A DNA stretch of 64,000 bases from Sphingobacteriaceae bacterium (GTDB lineage: Bacteria; Bacteroidota; Bacteroidia; B-17B0; Aurantibacillaceae). The notes under the pieces were generated by a model. It saw only the letters and a list, made by a program, of their open reading frames with translations, made no database searches and was not told the origin of the DNA. Of this stretch, positions 7,595 to 16,740 are shown in pieces. The position numbers and the translations under genes were made by a program. The stretch is taken from the NCBI GenBank assembly GCA_016705695.1, contig JADJLA010000009.1:80620-144619 (forward strand), read 5' to 3'. Position 1 is the first letter of the stretch. Each line of letters begins with the position of its first letter.

Positions 7595-8929
7595 ATGAGA
7601 AAATTCCTTGAATCAAAATTATTCAGAGCTATATGGAGCATTGGCCTAGCAGCTTTATTGTATTTTATATGCCCGCCATGTTTTAGTAAAACAACATTAG
7701 CAATTTTATTGGTAGTTCAGCTCATTCTTATTAACGGAGCATCTGTAATTGGTAATTGGGTTTGGGTAACGCATAGTGCGCGTTTTTTAGTTGGAGGCTT
7801 ATTTATCTTTTCAGGATTCATTAAAGCAAACGATACTGTTGGATTCTCTTACAAACTGGAAGAATACTTTGAGGTGTTCAAAGCTGATTCAGGCTTAGGT
7901 ATCTTTGATTGGTTTGCCCACGCTAGCTTACCTTTTGCTACCATGATCACGGCTAGCGAAATAATCCTTGGTATATTTTTACTGTTAGGTTACAAACGTA
8001 ATCTTACATTATGGTTATTATTCGCCCAAATTGCATTATTTACCTTCTTAACGTTTTATTCGGCTTGCTACAATAAAGTAACTACTTGCGGTTGCTTTGG
8101 AGATTTTTTAGTTTTAAAGCCGTGGACGAGCTTTTGGAAAGATGTTGTTTTGATGGTATTGATCACTTTGCTCTTTGCCGGAAAAGAAAACATCAACGAA
8201 ATAGCTTCACCAATGCTTACGGCAACTTTTGCAGGAATAGGTTTCATTGCATCCGTTTGGTTCCCTATTTACACCTATCGTAATTTGCCGGTATTTGATT
8301 TTAGAGCGTATAAGATCGGCAATAATATTCGAAAGAATATGGAGAAAGGAGCCGGGTATAAAGATGCGGAGTATAAAACATTGATGGTGTACGAAAAAAT
8401 AAAGAATAACGAAGAGAAAAAGGAAATGACCCAAGAGGATTACATGAAATCTAAGATATGGGAAGATACCTTGGTATGGAAATTTGACACCATGGTAACT
8501 ACAATGGTTGCAGAGGCTATAAACGCACCAAAGATCACCGATTTTAATATCACAAATATGGATGGAGTAGTTGTAACCGATTCTATTTTGAATGTTAAGG
8601 CCAATAATTATTGGCTTATTGCATATGATCTTGCAAAAACAGACGATGACGCAGCTTTACACGCCAAAATAAACGATTTTTATAAATTAGCTCAATTAGA
8701 AAAAGTTCCTTTTGTGGCGCTTACCGCATCGGGCCCAAAAGAAATAGATGCGTTTAAGCATAAACATAATGCCCTTTATGATTTTTTAATGGTGGATGCT
8801 ACAGTTTTAAAGACCATGATACGCAGTAACCCGGGATTAATGCTCGTAAAAGATGCCACAGTTATCATGGCTTGGCATTATAATAATTTTCCCGCTTATT
8901 CTGACGCCAAACAAAAATACATGAAGTAA
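7595..8929 (+). CDS. BT_3928-like DoxX/MauE-type membrane protein with thioredoxin-like tail
   Basis: 444 residues. The N-terminal half has about five membrane helices with the DoxX-type GLFIFSGFIKANDTVGFSYK block and the MauE-type motif TTCGCFGDF near residue 170. The C-terminal part, after about residue 250, resembles a thioredoxin fold (YWLIAYDLAK ... NPGLMLVKDATVIMAWHYNN) but has no CxxC, so it cannot act as a disulfide exchanger by itself. Related proteins are widespread in Bacteroidota and are suspected to act in redox handling at the inner membrane; this is inference. It is a single transcription unit on the plus strand. Confidence 0.8.
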   Translation: MRKFLESKLFRAIWSIGLAALLYFICPPCFSKTTLAILLVVQLILINGASVIGNWVWVTHSARFLVGGLFIFSGFIKANDTVGFSYKLEEYFEVFKADSGLGIFDWFAHASLPFATMITASEIILGIFLLLGYKRNLTLWLLFAQIALFTFLTFYSACYNKVTTCGCFGDFLVLKPWTSFWKDVVLMVLITLLFAGKENINEIASPMLTATFAGIGFIASVWFPIYTYRNLPVFDFRAYKIGNNIRKNMEKGAGYKDAEYKTLMVYEKIKNNEEKKEMTQEDYMKSKIWEDTLVWKFDTMVTTMVAEAINAPKITDFNITNMDGVVVTDSILNVKANNYWLIAYDLAKTDDDAALHAKINDFYKLAQLEKVPFVALTASGPKEIDAFKHKHNALYDFLMVDATVLKTMIRSNPGLMLVKDATVIMAWHYNNFPAYSDAKQKYMK

Positions 8930-8978
8930 ATATGGATTGAATCGTTATTTTTTGTAATTTAGTTTATAAATTATTACG

Positions 8979-10487
8979 ATGAGAAATTTTTTACTTTCCG
9001 TATTTTTAACCCTTGGTTTATTTGCTAATTCACAAAACACTAAAGGAGATGTTTTTTTTGGTGCAGCTGTAGTTCACACCATTGATATTAACTTTACACA
9101 AACCGGTTATTGGGATTCGCTCGTTGCCAATTATATAACCGATGTGTATATGAAGTGTAACATCGTTGTTGACGGAAGTACACTCACTACAAGTGGTGTA
9201 AAATTTAAAGGAAATTCATCGTATAATAATCCAAGTGTAAAAAAATCGTTTAAGCTGGATTTTAATGAATATGTGAACGGACAAGATTATGATGGATTAA
9301 AAAAGCTGAATCTAAATAACGGCTTTAAGGACCCTACGTTTATGAGAGAAAAGATCATGCTCGATTTTCTCATTCGTGCAGGTATTCCCGCGCCACGTTG
9401 TACCTACGCTCGGGTTAATCTCAATGGTACTTTCTGGGGCTTGTACGTGGTAGTTGAGGAAATAGATAAAGATTTTTTGGATGATGAATTTAGTGATGAT
9501 AAAGGAAATTTATTTAAAGGCGATCCATCGGGCGATCTTAAATGGTTAGGAAGCAGCGTAAATACTTACACAACAAAGTATGAATTAAAGACCAACGAAA
9601 CCGCCAATAATTGGACCGATCTGGTTTATTTAATTGATAAGATCAATAATTCGCCTGTTGGTTTTCAGGATTCATTAAATAAAATTCTGCAAGTTACCCC
9701 ATTTTTAAAAGCATGGGCTGCCAGTAATATGTTCGCAAATTTGGATTCGTACATTGGAAGTGGGCATAACTACTATGTTTATCATGATAGTATTACAAAC
9801 AAATTCAATTGGATCACTTGGGATGTGAACGAGGCCTTCGGAAATTTTACCCAAGGAATGAGTTCAACTCAAATTGAGACGCTTTCTATAAATTACACCG
9901 GCGGTGGAGCAAACAACAGGCCTTTGTGTAACAAGATCATTGCTAATCCAACATTATATGCAAGTTATGTGAATGAAGTTTGTTATTTAACGGGCTATCA
10001 TTTTTTGCAATCGTATTGGTTCCCGAAGATCGATAGTTTAAAAACAAAGATCATGAGCGACGTGTATGCTGATCCCAATAAATTCTTTACCAATACCCAG
10101 TTTGATACCAATATCGACACAATGATCACGGTTGTTGGTAATCCCGGAAATCCCAACATCGCGGGCTTAAAATCCTTTTTTAATCGTAGGCGCGCATCTC
10201 TTGTTACACAAATGCTAAGCAATAGCTGTAACGTAGGCTTGAAAGAAGATCGTGTAAATGTGAATTCGCTGATTGTTAAACCAAACCCTACCAATGGAAA
10301 GTTTTGGGTAAACACTGGTAGTTCAATGGCAAAAGTGGTTTTTTATGATGTATTGGGTAAAGAAATTGATATTGAATTGATAAGAACATTATCTAATAGC
10401 GAGATGCAGTTCTCCTTTGAAAAACTTCCAAAAGGACTTTATTTTTGTAAAGCCGGGCCCGAGGTGATAAGAATCATTCACCAATAA
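8979..10487 (+). CDS. CotH-kinase-domain secreted protein with T9SS type A sorting domain
   Basis: 502 residues. Signal peptide (MRNFLLSVFLTLGLFANSQ), then a CotH-like domain: GVKFKGNSS near residue 70, KKSFKLDFNEY, LNNGFKDPTFMREKI, RCTYARVNLNGTFWGLYVVVE, and the catalytic/metal-binding WDVNEAFGNF near residue 285. A type A sorting domain ends the protein (KPNPTNGKFWV ... GKEIDIEL ... LPKGLYFCKA). CotH proteins are atypical secreted kinases that phosphorylate other secreted proteins (spore coat in Bacillus). Here the kinase would be exported by T9SS to the surface; its targets are unknown. Confidence 0.88.
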   Translation: MRNFLLSVFLTLGLFANSQNTKGDVFFGAAVVHTIDINFTQTGYWDSLVANYITDVYMKCNIVVDGSTLTTSGVKFKGNSSYNNPSVKKSFKLDFNEYVNGQDYDGLKKLNLNNGFKDPTFMREKIMLDFLIRAGIPAPRCTYARVNLNGTFWGLYVVVEEIDKDFLDDEFSDDKGNLFKGDPSGDLKWLGSSVNTYTTKYELKTNETANNWTDLVYLIDKINNSPVGFQDSLNKILQVTPFLKAWAASNMFANLDSYIGSGHNYYVYHDSITNKFNWITWDVNEAFGNFTQGMSSTQIETLSINYTGGGANNRPLCNKIIANPTLYASYVNEVCYLTGYHFLQSYWFPKIDSLKTKIMSDVYADPNKFFTNTQFDTNIDTMITVVGNPGNPNIAGLKSFFNRRRASLVTQMLSNSCNVGLKEDRVNVNSLIVKPNPTNGKFWVNTGSSMAKVVFYDVLGKEIDIELIRTLSNSEMQFSFEKLPKGLYFCKAGPEVIRIIHQ

Positions 10488-10565
10488 AGGTAAAAGTGCT
10501 AACATTGTAATAGTATTTTCTTTGTAACTGCCAAATTTTTCGTGTGCATTTTATATAGTTAGGAT

Positions 10566-10596
10566 TTTGCTGCCATTGAAAAATTGAATAAATTTG
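10566..10596 (+). promoter_or_regulatory. Bacteroidota-type promoter for the DUF349 gene
   Basis: TTTG (10566-10569), 19-base spacer, TAAATTTG (10589-10596): a full match to the TTTG-N19-TAnnTTTG consensus, about 40 bases upstream of the ATG at 10637. Confidence 0.6.
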
Positions 10597-10636
10597 ATAT
10601 ACATTTTTGTTCATAGAACAAAAAGATTAACGAAAG

Positions 10637-12361
10637 ATGAAAACGGAATTGATTTCGAAATTAGAAGAACTGCTTACTAAAGAAGCAGGTGAAGTTGCTC
10701 TTGAAGTGCGTGCATTGCAAAAGGAGTTTCAAAAAGTTTGGAGCATTGAATTTGAAAATGCCAAACAACAATTTATTGACGAAGGCGGAAAAGTAAAAGA
10801 ATTTGTTTACGAAAAGCAGCCAGACGACAATAAATTCGAATCGCTACTAGAGAAGTACAAAAAGCTCAAGAAAGAAAGCGAAGATCGCCTGGCAAAGGAT
10901 CAGGATAAGAACCTTGAGATCCGTAAGGATATTATCTCGAAGATAGGCGATTTAAGCAAACTAAGCGATAATGTTGGCGCTGCAGTAAGAAAATTGCAAG
11001 AACTACAAACGCAATGGAAAGAATCTGGACAGGTATCACCACATAAATACAAAGAAACTCAATCGGAGTATAGTAAAACCGTTGAAGATTTTTATTATAA
11101 CCTAAAGATCTATCGTGATCTTCAGGAACATGATCTTAAACGTAATTACGAGCTTAAGCAAGCCGTTATCGAAAAGATAAAAACATTGCAAAATACCGAT
11201 AGTATTAAGGAAGCTGAACATTCTATCAAAGCATTTCGCAATGAATGGGAAGAAATTGGTCCGGTTCCAAATGAAAAGTGGGAAGAGATGAAAGCTGCTT
11301 ATAGAGCAGCGTTAGATGAGACCTACGGAAAGATAAAAGGCTATTACAAGAATTTAGAAGAGAAAAAGGAAACCAACCTAAAGTCGAAGCAAGAACTCAT
11401 TGAAAAATTGAAGGCTATAACCGCTACAATTGATCTTAAGTCGGTTTCGGCATGGAATACAAAGACCAACGAAGTTATAGCCGTTCAAAACGAATGGAAA
11501 TCGGTAGGAAGAACAACGGAAAAGGATAACGAAAAGGTTTGGAATGAATTTAGAGAGCATTGCGATAAGTTTTTTGATGCAAAAAAAGAATTCTTCGCGG
11601 GATTGCATGAGAAGTTTGCCGATAATCGTAAAGTAAAGTCGGATATCATTCAAAAGGCGGAAGCTTTGCAAGCAAGTACTGATTGGGTTAAAACCGCTCA
11701 GCAATTAATGAGATTACAAGAAGATTGGAAGAAATATCCATCTAATGGTGATAAAGAAGAGCCAAAATTATTCGCAAGATTCCGTAAGGCTTGTAATGCA
11801 TTCTTTGACGCGAGAAAAGCGCATTATGGAGATCTGGATGCGTCTTACGAAGGAAATTTAAAAGAGAAGGAAGTTATTCTTGCAAACTTAAATGCGTTTC
11901 AATTAACGGCCGATATCAATCAAAACCGCACGGCTTTAAAAGAGTTTGTTGCTGACTGGAATGCAAAAGGCATGGTTCCTTTAAAAGATAAAAAACGCTT
12001 GAATGACGCTTTCTATAATAAGTTAGATGAATTGTATAATCAACTTGATCTTAGTAAGGCCGAAAAAGCAGCTATACAATACCAAGCTAAGATTGATCGC
12101 TTATTAGCATCCGAAAATCCAAAGGATCTTTTAAGTAAAGAAGCAGATTTTTTAAAGAAGCAAATGGACGAGATCAACAATTCTATTCGTACTTACGAAA
12201 ATAACTTAGGTTTCTTTAAAAATTCAAAAGGAAATAATCCTTTATTAAAAGAGGCACAAGATAAAGTTGCTTTTGAAAAAGCGAAAATCGAAGAGATAGG
12301 AGCGAAGCGCAAGATGGTTGTTGCTGAGCTTGGCAAGTTAAGAGAGACTGTTAATTCTTAA
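10637..12361 (+). CDS. DUF349 repeat protein (coiled coil)
   Basis: 574 residues, very rich in Lys/Glu, no signal peptide. About five DUF349 helical repeats follow each other, each with a W-[KE]-x-x-G or similar block: LQTQWKESGQVSPHKYKE, FRNEWEEIGPVPNEKWEEM, VQNEWKSVGRTTEKDNEKVW, LQEDWKKYPSNGDKEEPKLF and FVADWNAKGMVPLKDKKRLN. Long coiled-coil segments link them and end the protein. DUF349 proteins are linked in some bacteria to ribosome or ATP-related processes, but there is no agreed function. It ends at a strong bidirectional terminator shared with the next, convergent gene. Confidence 0.88.
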   Translation: MKTELISKLEELLTKEAGEVALEVRALQKEFQKVWSIEFENAKQQFIDEGGKVKEFVYEKQPDDNKFESLLEKYKKLKKESEDRLAKDQDKNLEIRKDIISKIGDLSKLSDNVGAAVRKLQELQTQWKESGQVSPHKYKETQSEYSKTVEDFYYNLKIYRDLQEHDLKRNYELKQAVIEKIKTLQNTDSIKEAEHSIKAFRNEWEEIGPVPNEKWEEMKAAYRAALDETYGKIKGYYKNLEEKKETNLKSKQELIEKLKAITATIDLKSVSAWNTKTNEVIAVQNEWKSVGRTTEKDNEKVWNEFREHCDKFFDAKKEFFAGLHEKFADNRKVKSDIIQKAEALQASTDWVKTAQQLMRLQEDWKKYPSNGDKEEPKLFARFRKACNAFFDARKAHYGDLDASYEGNLKEKEVILANLNAFQLTADINQNRTALKEFVADWNAKGMVPLKDKKRLNDAFYNKLDELYNQLDLSKAEKAAIQYQAKIDRLLASENPKDLLSKEADFLKKQMDEINNSIRTYENNLGFFKNSKGNNPLLKEAQDKVAFEKAKIEEIGAKRKMVVAELGKLRETVNS

Positions 12362-12375
12362 AAATACAATAAGCA

Positions 12376-12406
12376 AAAAGCCCTCAGAAATTTCTGAGGA
12401 CTTTTT
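12376..12406. terminator. Bidirectional intrinsic terminator
   Basis: A 9-base perfect palindrome CCTCAGAAA/TTTCTGAGG (12382-12399), extended by AAAAG/CTTTT across one mismatch, with a T7 run at 12402-12408 on the plus strand and an A5 run on the other side. It separates the convergent DUF349 and PKD/T9SS genes. Confidence 0.85.
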
Positions 12407-15400
12407 TTATTTAAGAAGTGTTACATGCCCCACCAGATCGTGGGCTTTTTTATTCACGTCAACCACATTGGCTTTCCAAACATACACATCATCTTTAATT
12501 GGCTCGCTACTTCCTTTGGTATGTCCATCCCAAGCTACATCCATATCATCGCTTTCAAACACTTTATGTCCCCAACGATCAAAGATAGTTATGTGGAATT
12601 CGATGATGTTATAACCTTTAGCTTTAAAGCCATCGTTTGTTCCATCATAGTTTGGTGTAAAGGTATTTGGAATATATATCGCGTAAGACTGTTTTAGTTT
12701 TAAAACTCTTGAAGTGGTATCCTTGCATCCAAATTTATTGGTTACTATTTGGAAGATCACCGGTTGTTGTTTATCAAGGTTAGTGAACGTATGTGTAAAG
12801 TTCTTAATTAAATAGATGCCTCCATCGTTGATGTAGTATTTTACTTCATCCGCTCCAACAGCATCGCTGGTGATGTTTGAGATCGGCTCTAACTCATCTA
12901 TCTCATTTGGTTCGGCAACAAATGAAGCAATTGGTTTTGGATAAACCTCTACAGCTTTTTGATGAATATAAGTTGCCATACAGCCGCTATCACTTACTAA
13001 CTTTAAGGTTACATCATAGTTACCATTCGTAAAACAATGTGTTGGATTTTGTGTGTATTCTGGTTTCGAGCCATCACCAAATAACCATTGGTAAGTGCTA
13101 ATGTTTCCGGTGCTAATGGTTGATTGGTTTGTAAATGTTACACAAACGCGTTCACAACCTTTAGGATCACTCATTGTAAATGTTGGAACCGGTTTTGGAT
13201 TTACATACATTGGTTTCGACATTACATTAACACAACCGTATTCGTTCTGTACTTCCAATTTTACAAGGTAAACTCCGTTAACAGGGTAATTATGTGCAAC
13301 GTAAGAGTAAACGTTGTTCACATTTCCATCGCCATAATATTGCCATGCATATGAAGTGATATTTCCCGAAGGTGAGCTCGAAAGGTTTGTAAATTCGGTT
13401 CTATCACCTAAACAAGTTGGACTAGCTTTAAAGTTAGCCACCGGATTTGGATGCACTACTACCGGATTTGTAACATTGCTTTGGCATCCGTTATTAGAAA
13501 TAGCCATCAATTTGCAATTGAAGTTTCCGTAGTTAGGATAAACCAAAGATGGACTTACAGTTGTTGTATCATCCCAAATTCCATCGTTCTCAAAATCCCA
13601 AAGCCATTTTGCTACATAACCGCTGCTAATGATAGTAGAGTTATTAAATTGTGTGGCTTGGTTATGGCAAGCAACATTACTTTGAAAACCAACCTGTGGT
13701 ACAGCATATATGCTTATAGTTTTTGTTTGTTGAGCACTGCAACTATAATTTGAATACACCATTAAACTCACTGTATAATTACCGGGCGAAGGATAAAAAT
13801 AAGTTGGTGTATGCACAAACGCTGCGGCATTTTGTCCGAAGGTCCATAAGAATGTGGCTAAGGATGCGTTTTGCACACTGCTATTGTTTGTTATATTCAA
13901 TTGATTCATAGCACAACCATTTGGAATAGTGAAATCAGCTACAGGAATAGCATGCACCATAACTTGTTTAATGATCGTATTCACACAATTCATATCGCTC
14001 ACCGCTGTTAACTGCACATTGTAAGAACCTGAATTAGGGAATGTGTAATTAGGATTTTGAGCAGTGCTTGTGTTGAATCCGTTAAAGTTCCAAATGTAAT
14101 TGGTAATATTACCTGAACTAATGTTTGAAAGATTGGTAAAGTTATTAGCCTGACCTAAACAAACATTGCTTGCAACGTAATTTACATTGGGTAATGGATT
14201 TACATTTACAATACCGGTATAAGAGGCAGTACATCCCATATTACTTACTGCTGTTAATGTAACTGTTTTTGGTCCTGCGCTTGTATACTGTGTGCTCGGA
14301 TTAGTTAAGTTTGAATTTTGAAGATTCGCCAGATTCCAATTATAGCTTACAATGCTTCCAGCTGGTATGCTTGATGTATTTGTAAATGTGATCAAGCTAC
14401 TTTGGCAAACATTATTTCCTGCAAACGAAGGAATAGGAGCTGGATGAATTGTAAGTGTATTAACCCCTGTATTTGTACATCCAAAATTGGAAGTGGCGCT
14501 TAAGCTCACGTTATAGGTTCCGTAAATTGGATACGTTGCGCTTGGGTTTGTGAGATTTGAACTTGTATTATTGCCCAAACTCCAAGTATAAGATGTAATG
14601 TTACCCGAGGCAATGCTTGAGTTATTTATAAAGTTATAATTAAGAGCGCAAGGCGAAATACTTTGTGGACTAAACGATACGTTAGGCATTGGATAATTTG
14701 TAACCGTGTAAGTAAACGTTGGTCCTTGGCAATTTGTTACCATAGTTGTTGTGCAAGTATAAATTCCGGCAGCGTTCACAACTAAACATTGGTTTGTTAA
14801 GTTAGTGGCGTTTGGTCCGTTCCAGGTGTAAGATCCAAAACCTGGAGGTCCACAAATTAAACTTGACGAACCGGCGCACATGCTTAATGAATTACCTGTG
14901 GTAAATGCAGCGCAAACACCATCTATATATGCGTATCCAAAGTGTCCTCCCAAAGCGCAATGGTATGTTGTAAATCTAATGGTTACGTTCTGTCCTATGT
15001 AATTGGTAAGGTCAACAACAACATTTGTCCAGGGTTTGTAAACTACATTTCCCGGCCCATTTAAAAAGCCCGGAATATTTTGTCCGGCCGATACATTATA
15101 ATAGGTACAAGGAATTGCTGTATTCGTTGTATCAAACATCTCCACTACAAAAGCAGGTTGTTGAGCAGTGGTGTGTCCCGGGTCTTCAAAAACAACGGCA
15201 TATTTATATGTAAAGTTTGCATTAGCAGCTGTAACAAAAAATGTTTGCTCAACTCTGTCTGCTTGTCCGTTCACATTATTATCGCCAATTCTTAACGAGA
15301 AATTACCACCCGGTGCAACAATTGGAAAGCCTCCAAAAGGATCTAGAAAATTTGCATTTGTTGCGGCAGTAACAATTTGTTGTCCGCCCGGATTAAGGCA

Positions 15401-15760
15401 ACAACCTTGCGCGTTATATATGGGGTGAAATCCTGAGCTGAGGGTCCATCCTGTTGTGCTTCCCGCTTCAAAATCGATGTTGTTACATCCGGGAGGCGCA
15501 GCTTGCACTTTACTAGAGTTGTTTAGTGCGGGTTTCTGATTTGATCCAGAAGTTGGAACAGAAATTGGGCTTCTGTTTATATCAAACTGTTTTGCTTTGA
15601 GAAATTCTTCTTTCTCAGCGGTATTCCAGTTTTGTTTGTTCGCGTAACCTTTCCAATATTCAAAAGAATGGTTCGTGGTTTGGTTGGCGGGTGTTTGGCC
15701 TTGTACCATTACCTGAATGATAAATGCCAATAAAGCTGTGGCGTAAATTTTTGTTTTCAT
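12407..15760 (-). CDS. Large PKD-repeat surface protein with T9SS type B (gliding-associated) C-terminus
   Basis: 1117 residues, the largest gene here. Signal peptide (MKTKIYATALLAFIIQVMVQGQ), a jelly-roll/MAM-like domain at about residues 90-285 (NIDFEAGSTTGWTLSSGF ... GHFGYAYIDGVC), a short Ig-like segment, then seven clear PKD domains and one decayed one (blocks such as SYTWSLGNN, NYIWNFNGF, TFLWTFGQN, KWLWDFENDG, TYQWLFGDGS). The C-terminus NTFTPNYDGTNDGFK ... FDRWGHKVFES ... WDGHTKG is a type B sorting domain. It is predicted to be exported by T9SS and held at or released from the surface, as an adhesin or matrix protein. Its ligand is unknown. Confidence 0.92.
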   Translation of the reverse strand: MKTKIYATALLAFIIQVMVQGQTPANQTTNHSFEYWKGYANKQNWNTAEKEEFLKAKQFDINRSPISVPTSGSNQKPALNNSSKVQAAPPGCNNIDFEAGSTTGWTLSSGFHPIYNAQGCCLNPGGQQIVTAATNANFLDPFGGFPIVAPGGNFSLRIGDNNVNGQADRVEQTFFVTAANANFTYKYAVVFEDPGHTTAQQPAFVVEMFDTTNTAIPCTYYNVSAGQNIPGFLNGPGNVVYKPWTNVVVDLTNYIGQNVTIRFTTYHCALGGHFGYAYIDGVCAAFTTGNSLSMCAGSSSLICGPPGFGSYTWNGPNATNLTNQCLVVNAAGIYTCTTTMVTNCQGPTFTYTVTNYPMPNVSFSPQSISPCALNYNFINNSSIASGNITSYTWSLGNNTSSNLTNPSATYPIYGTYNVSLSATSNFGCTNTGVNTLTIHPAPIPSFAGNNVCQSSLITFTNTSSIPAGSIVSYNWNLANLQNSNLTNPSTQYTSAGPKTVTLTAVSNMGCTASYTGIVNVNPLPNVNYVASNVCLGQANNFTNLSNISSGNITNYIWNFNGFNTSTAQNPNYTFPNSGSYNVQLTAVSDMNCVNTIIKQVMVHAIPVADFTIPNGCAMNQLNITNNSSVQNASLATFLWTFGQNAAAFVHTPTYFYPSPGNYTVSLMVYSNYSCSAQQTKTISIYAVPQVGFQSNVACHNQATQFNNSTIISSGYVAKWLWDFENDGIWDDTTTVSPSLVYPNYGNFNCKLMAISNNGCQSNVTNPVVVHPNPVANFKASPTCLGDRTEFTNLSSSPSGNITSYAWQYYGDGNVNNVYSYVAHNYPVNGVYLVKLEVQNEYGCVNVMSKPMYVNPKPVPTFTMSDPKGCERVCVTFTNQSTISTGNISTYQWLFGDGSKPEYTQNPTHCFTNGNYDVTLKLVSDSGCMATYIHQKAVEVYPKPIASFVAEPNEIDELEPISNITSDAVGADEVKYYINDGGIYLIKNFTHTFTNLDKQQPVIFQIVTNKFGCKDTTSRVLKLKQSYAIYIPNTFTPNYDGTNDGFKAKGYNIIEFHITIFDRWGHKVFESDDMDVAWDGHTKGSSEPIKDDVYVWKANVVDVNKKAHDLVGHVTLLK

Positions 15761-16072
15761 AGGAAATGAGTTTTAAGCAGGTTAGTATTTTCCTTAATAC
15801 TGTTTGTAATGTTTCAATGTTTAATGTTTGTGTTCTCATTATTAACGTGTTTAGGTTTTTTATTTGGTTTTTCATTTTTTCACCTGCCCTTGGAAACCTT
15901 GGATTGACAAGGGTTTTGAGGTGTTTGAGACAGTTTGTTACTATTTTTTACGTGTTTAATTTAAAAAAGTTCGTTTTTTGTGAATATTAGTTAGGAACAA
16001 AAATTTGTTAATTATTTTTATGCCTAATCCAAAAAAAAGCTTACATTAGTTCTCACATAAAAAAACAACAAC
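15761..16072. other. Divergent intergenic region, AT-rich, no gene seen
   Basis: 312 bases between the divergent PKD gene and CCC-motif gene. Short open frames on both strands have no family resemblance and biased AT-rich composition. A small palindrome AACAAA-aa-TTTGTT lies at 15996-16009. No exact TAnnTTTG box was found for either gene; the nearest is TACATTAG about 25-30 bases upstream of the 16073 ATG. Confidence 0.5.
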
Positions 16073-16453
16073 ATGGATAACGTAAACAACCCACAGAGTA
16101 ACAACCCGATAAATACTAATACAGGAAGTAATTTCGGAGGACCAAAGAACCTTCCAAACGCTATTGCGGTTTTGGTTTTAGGTATATGTTCAATTTTTCC
16201 CGGATGCTTTTGTTATGGTATCGTAGGTATTATTTGCGGTATCATTGCATTAGTGTTGGCTAAAAAGGATCTTGCATTATATGCAGCTAATCCTGGAAAC
16301 TATATTGAAGGTTCATATAAGAATCTAAAAGCAGGAAGAGTTTGCGCAATCATAGGAATATGTCTTAGCGCTTTATATATAGTATTTATTATCGTTTACG
16401 TACTTATTCTTGGGGCTGCATTTTCAATGATGCCATGGGGTAATATGCACTAA
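16073..16453 (+). CDS. CCC-motif membrane protein (DUF4190-like)
   Basis: 126 residues with an Asn/Pro-rich, unstructured N-terminus and three membrane helices. It matches the Bacteroidota CCC-motif family: LPNAIAVLVLGICSIFPGCFCYGIVGII, ALVLAKKDLALYAANPGNY and LKAGRVCAIIGICLSALY. The usual Cys-Cys-Cys is here CFC, so the middle cysteine is replaced. Function unknown. The stop overlaps the start of the DUF2752 gene by one base (TAATG), a pairing commonly seen for these two families. Confidence 0.82.
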   Translation: MDNVNNPQSNNPINTNTGSNFGGPKNLPNAIAVLVLGICSIFPGCFCYGIVGIICGIIALVLAKKDLALYAANPGNYIEGSYKNLKAGRVCAIIGICLSALYIVFIIVYVLILGAAFSMMPWGNMH

Positions 16454-16740
16454 TGATCGATTGGTTGGAAGCGCACATGGGAACCTGTGCCTTTGTTACA
16501 TACTTTAATATTGAATGCCCGGGTTGTGGAATACAACGGGCATTCATTGCTTTATTAAGGGGCGATCTTGCCCTTTCTTTCCGGTTTTTCCCGGCATTGC
16601 TGCCTTATTTAGCTACGATCCTTTTAATGGTATTGCACTTGATCTTTAAGTTCAAGAACGGAGCCCAATATGCCATGTGGGGATTTATGCTTTCGGTGGG
16701 AATTATGGTGGTGAGCTATATTATAAAACTAGTCCCCTGA
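16453..16740 (+). CDS. DUF2752 membrane protein
   Basis: 95 residues, start overlapping the preceding stop. The DUF2752 signature CPGCGIQRAFIALLRGDLALSFRFFPA is complete, followed by two membrane helices. Function unknown; members typically sit beside small CCC-motif or DUF4190-like membrane proteins, as here, suggesting a two-component membrane complex. The 3' end overlaps the convergent flippase gene by 12 bases, with no terminator between them. Confidence 0.85.
   Translation: MIDWLEAHMGTCAFVTYFNIECPGCGIQRAFIALLRGDLALSFRFFPALLPYLATILLMVLHLIFKFKNGAQYAMWGFMLSVGIMVVSYIIKLVP

Noticed and set aside
15660..15990. Short open frames on both strands around the start of the 1117-residue gene
   Set aside because: AT-rich, low complexity, overlap the real signal peptide or its leader, no family resemblance.
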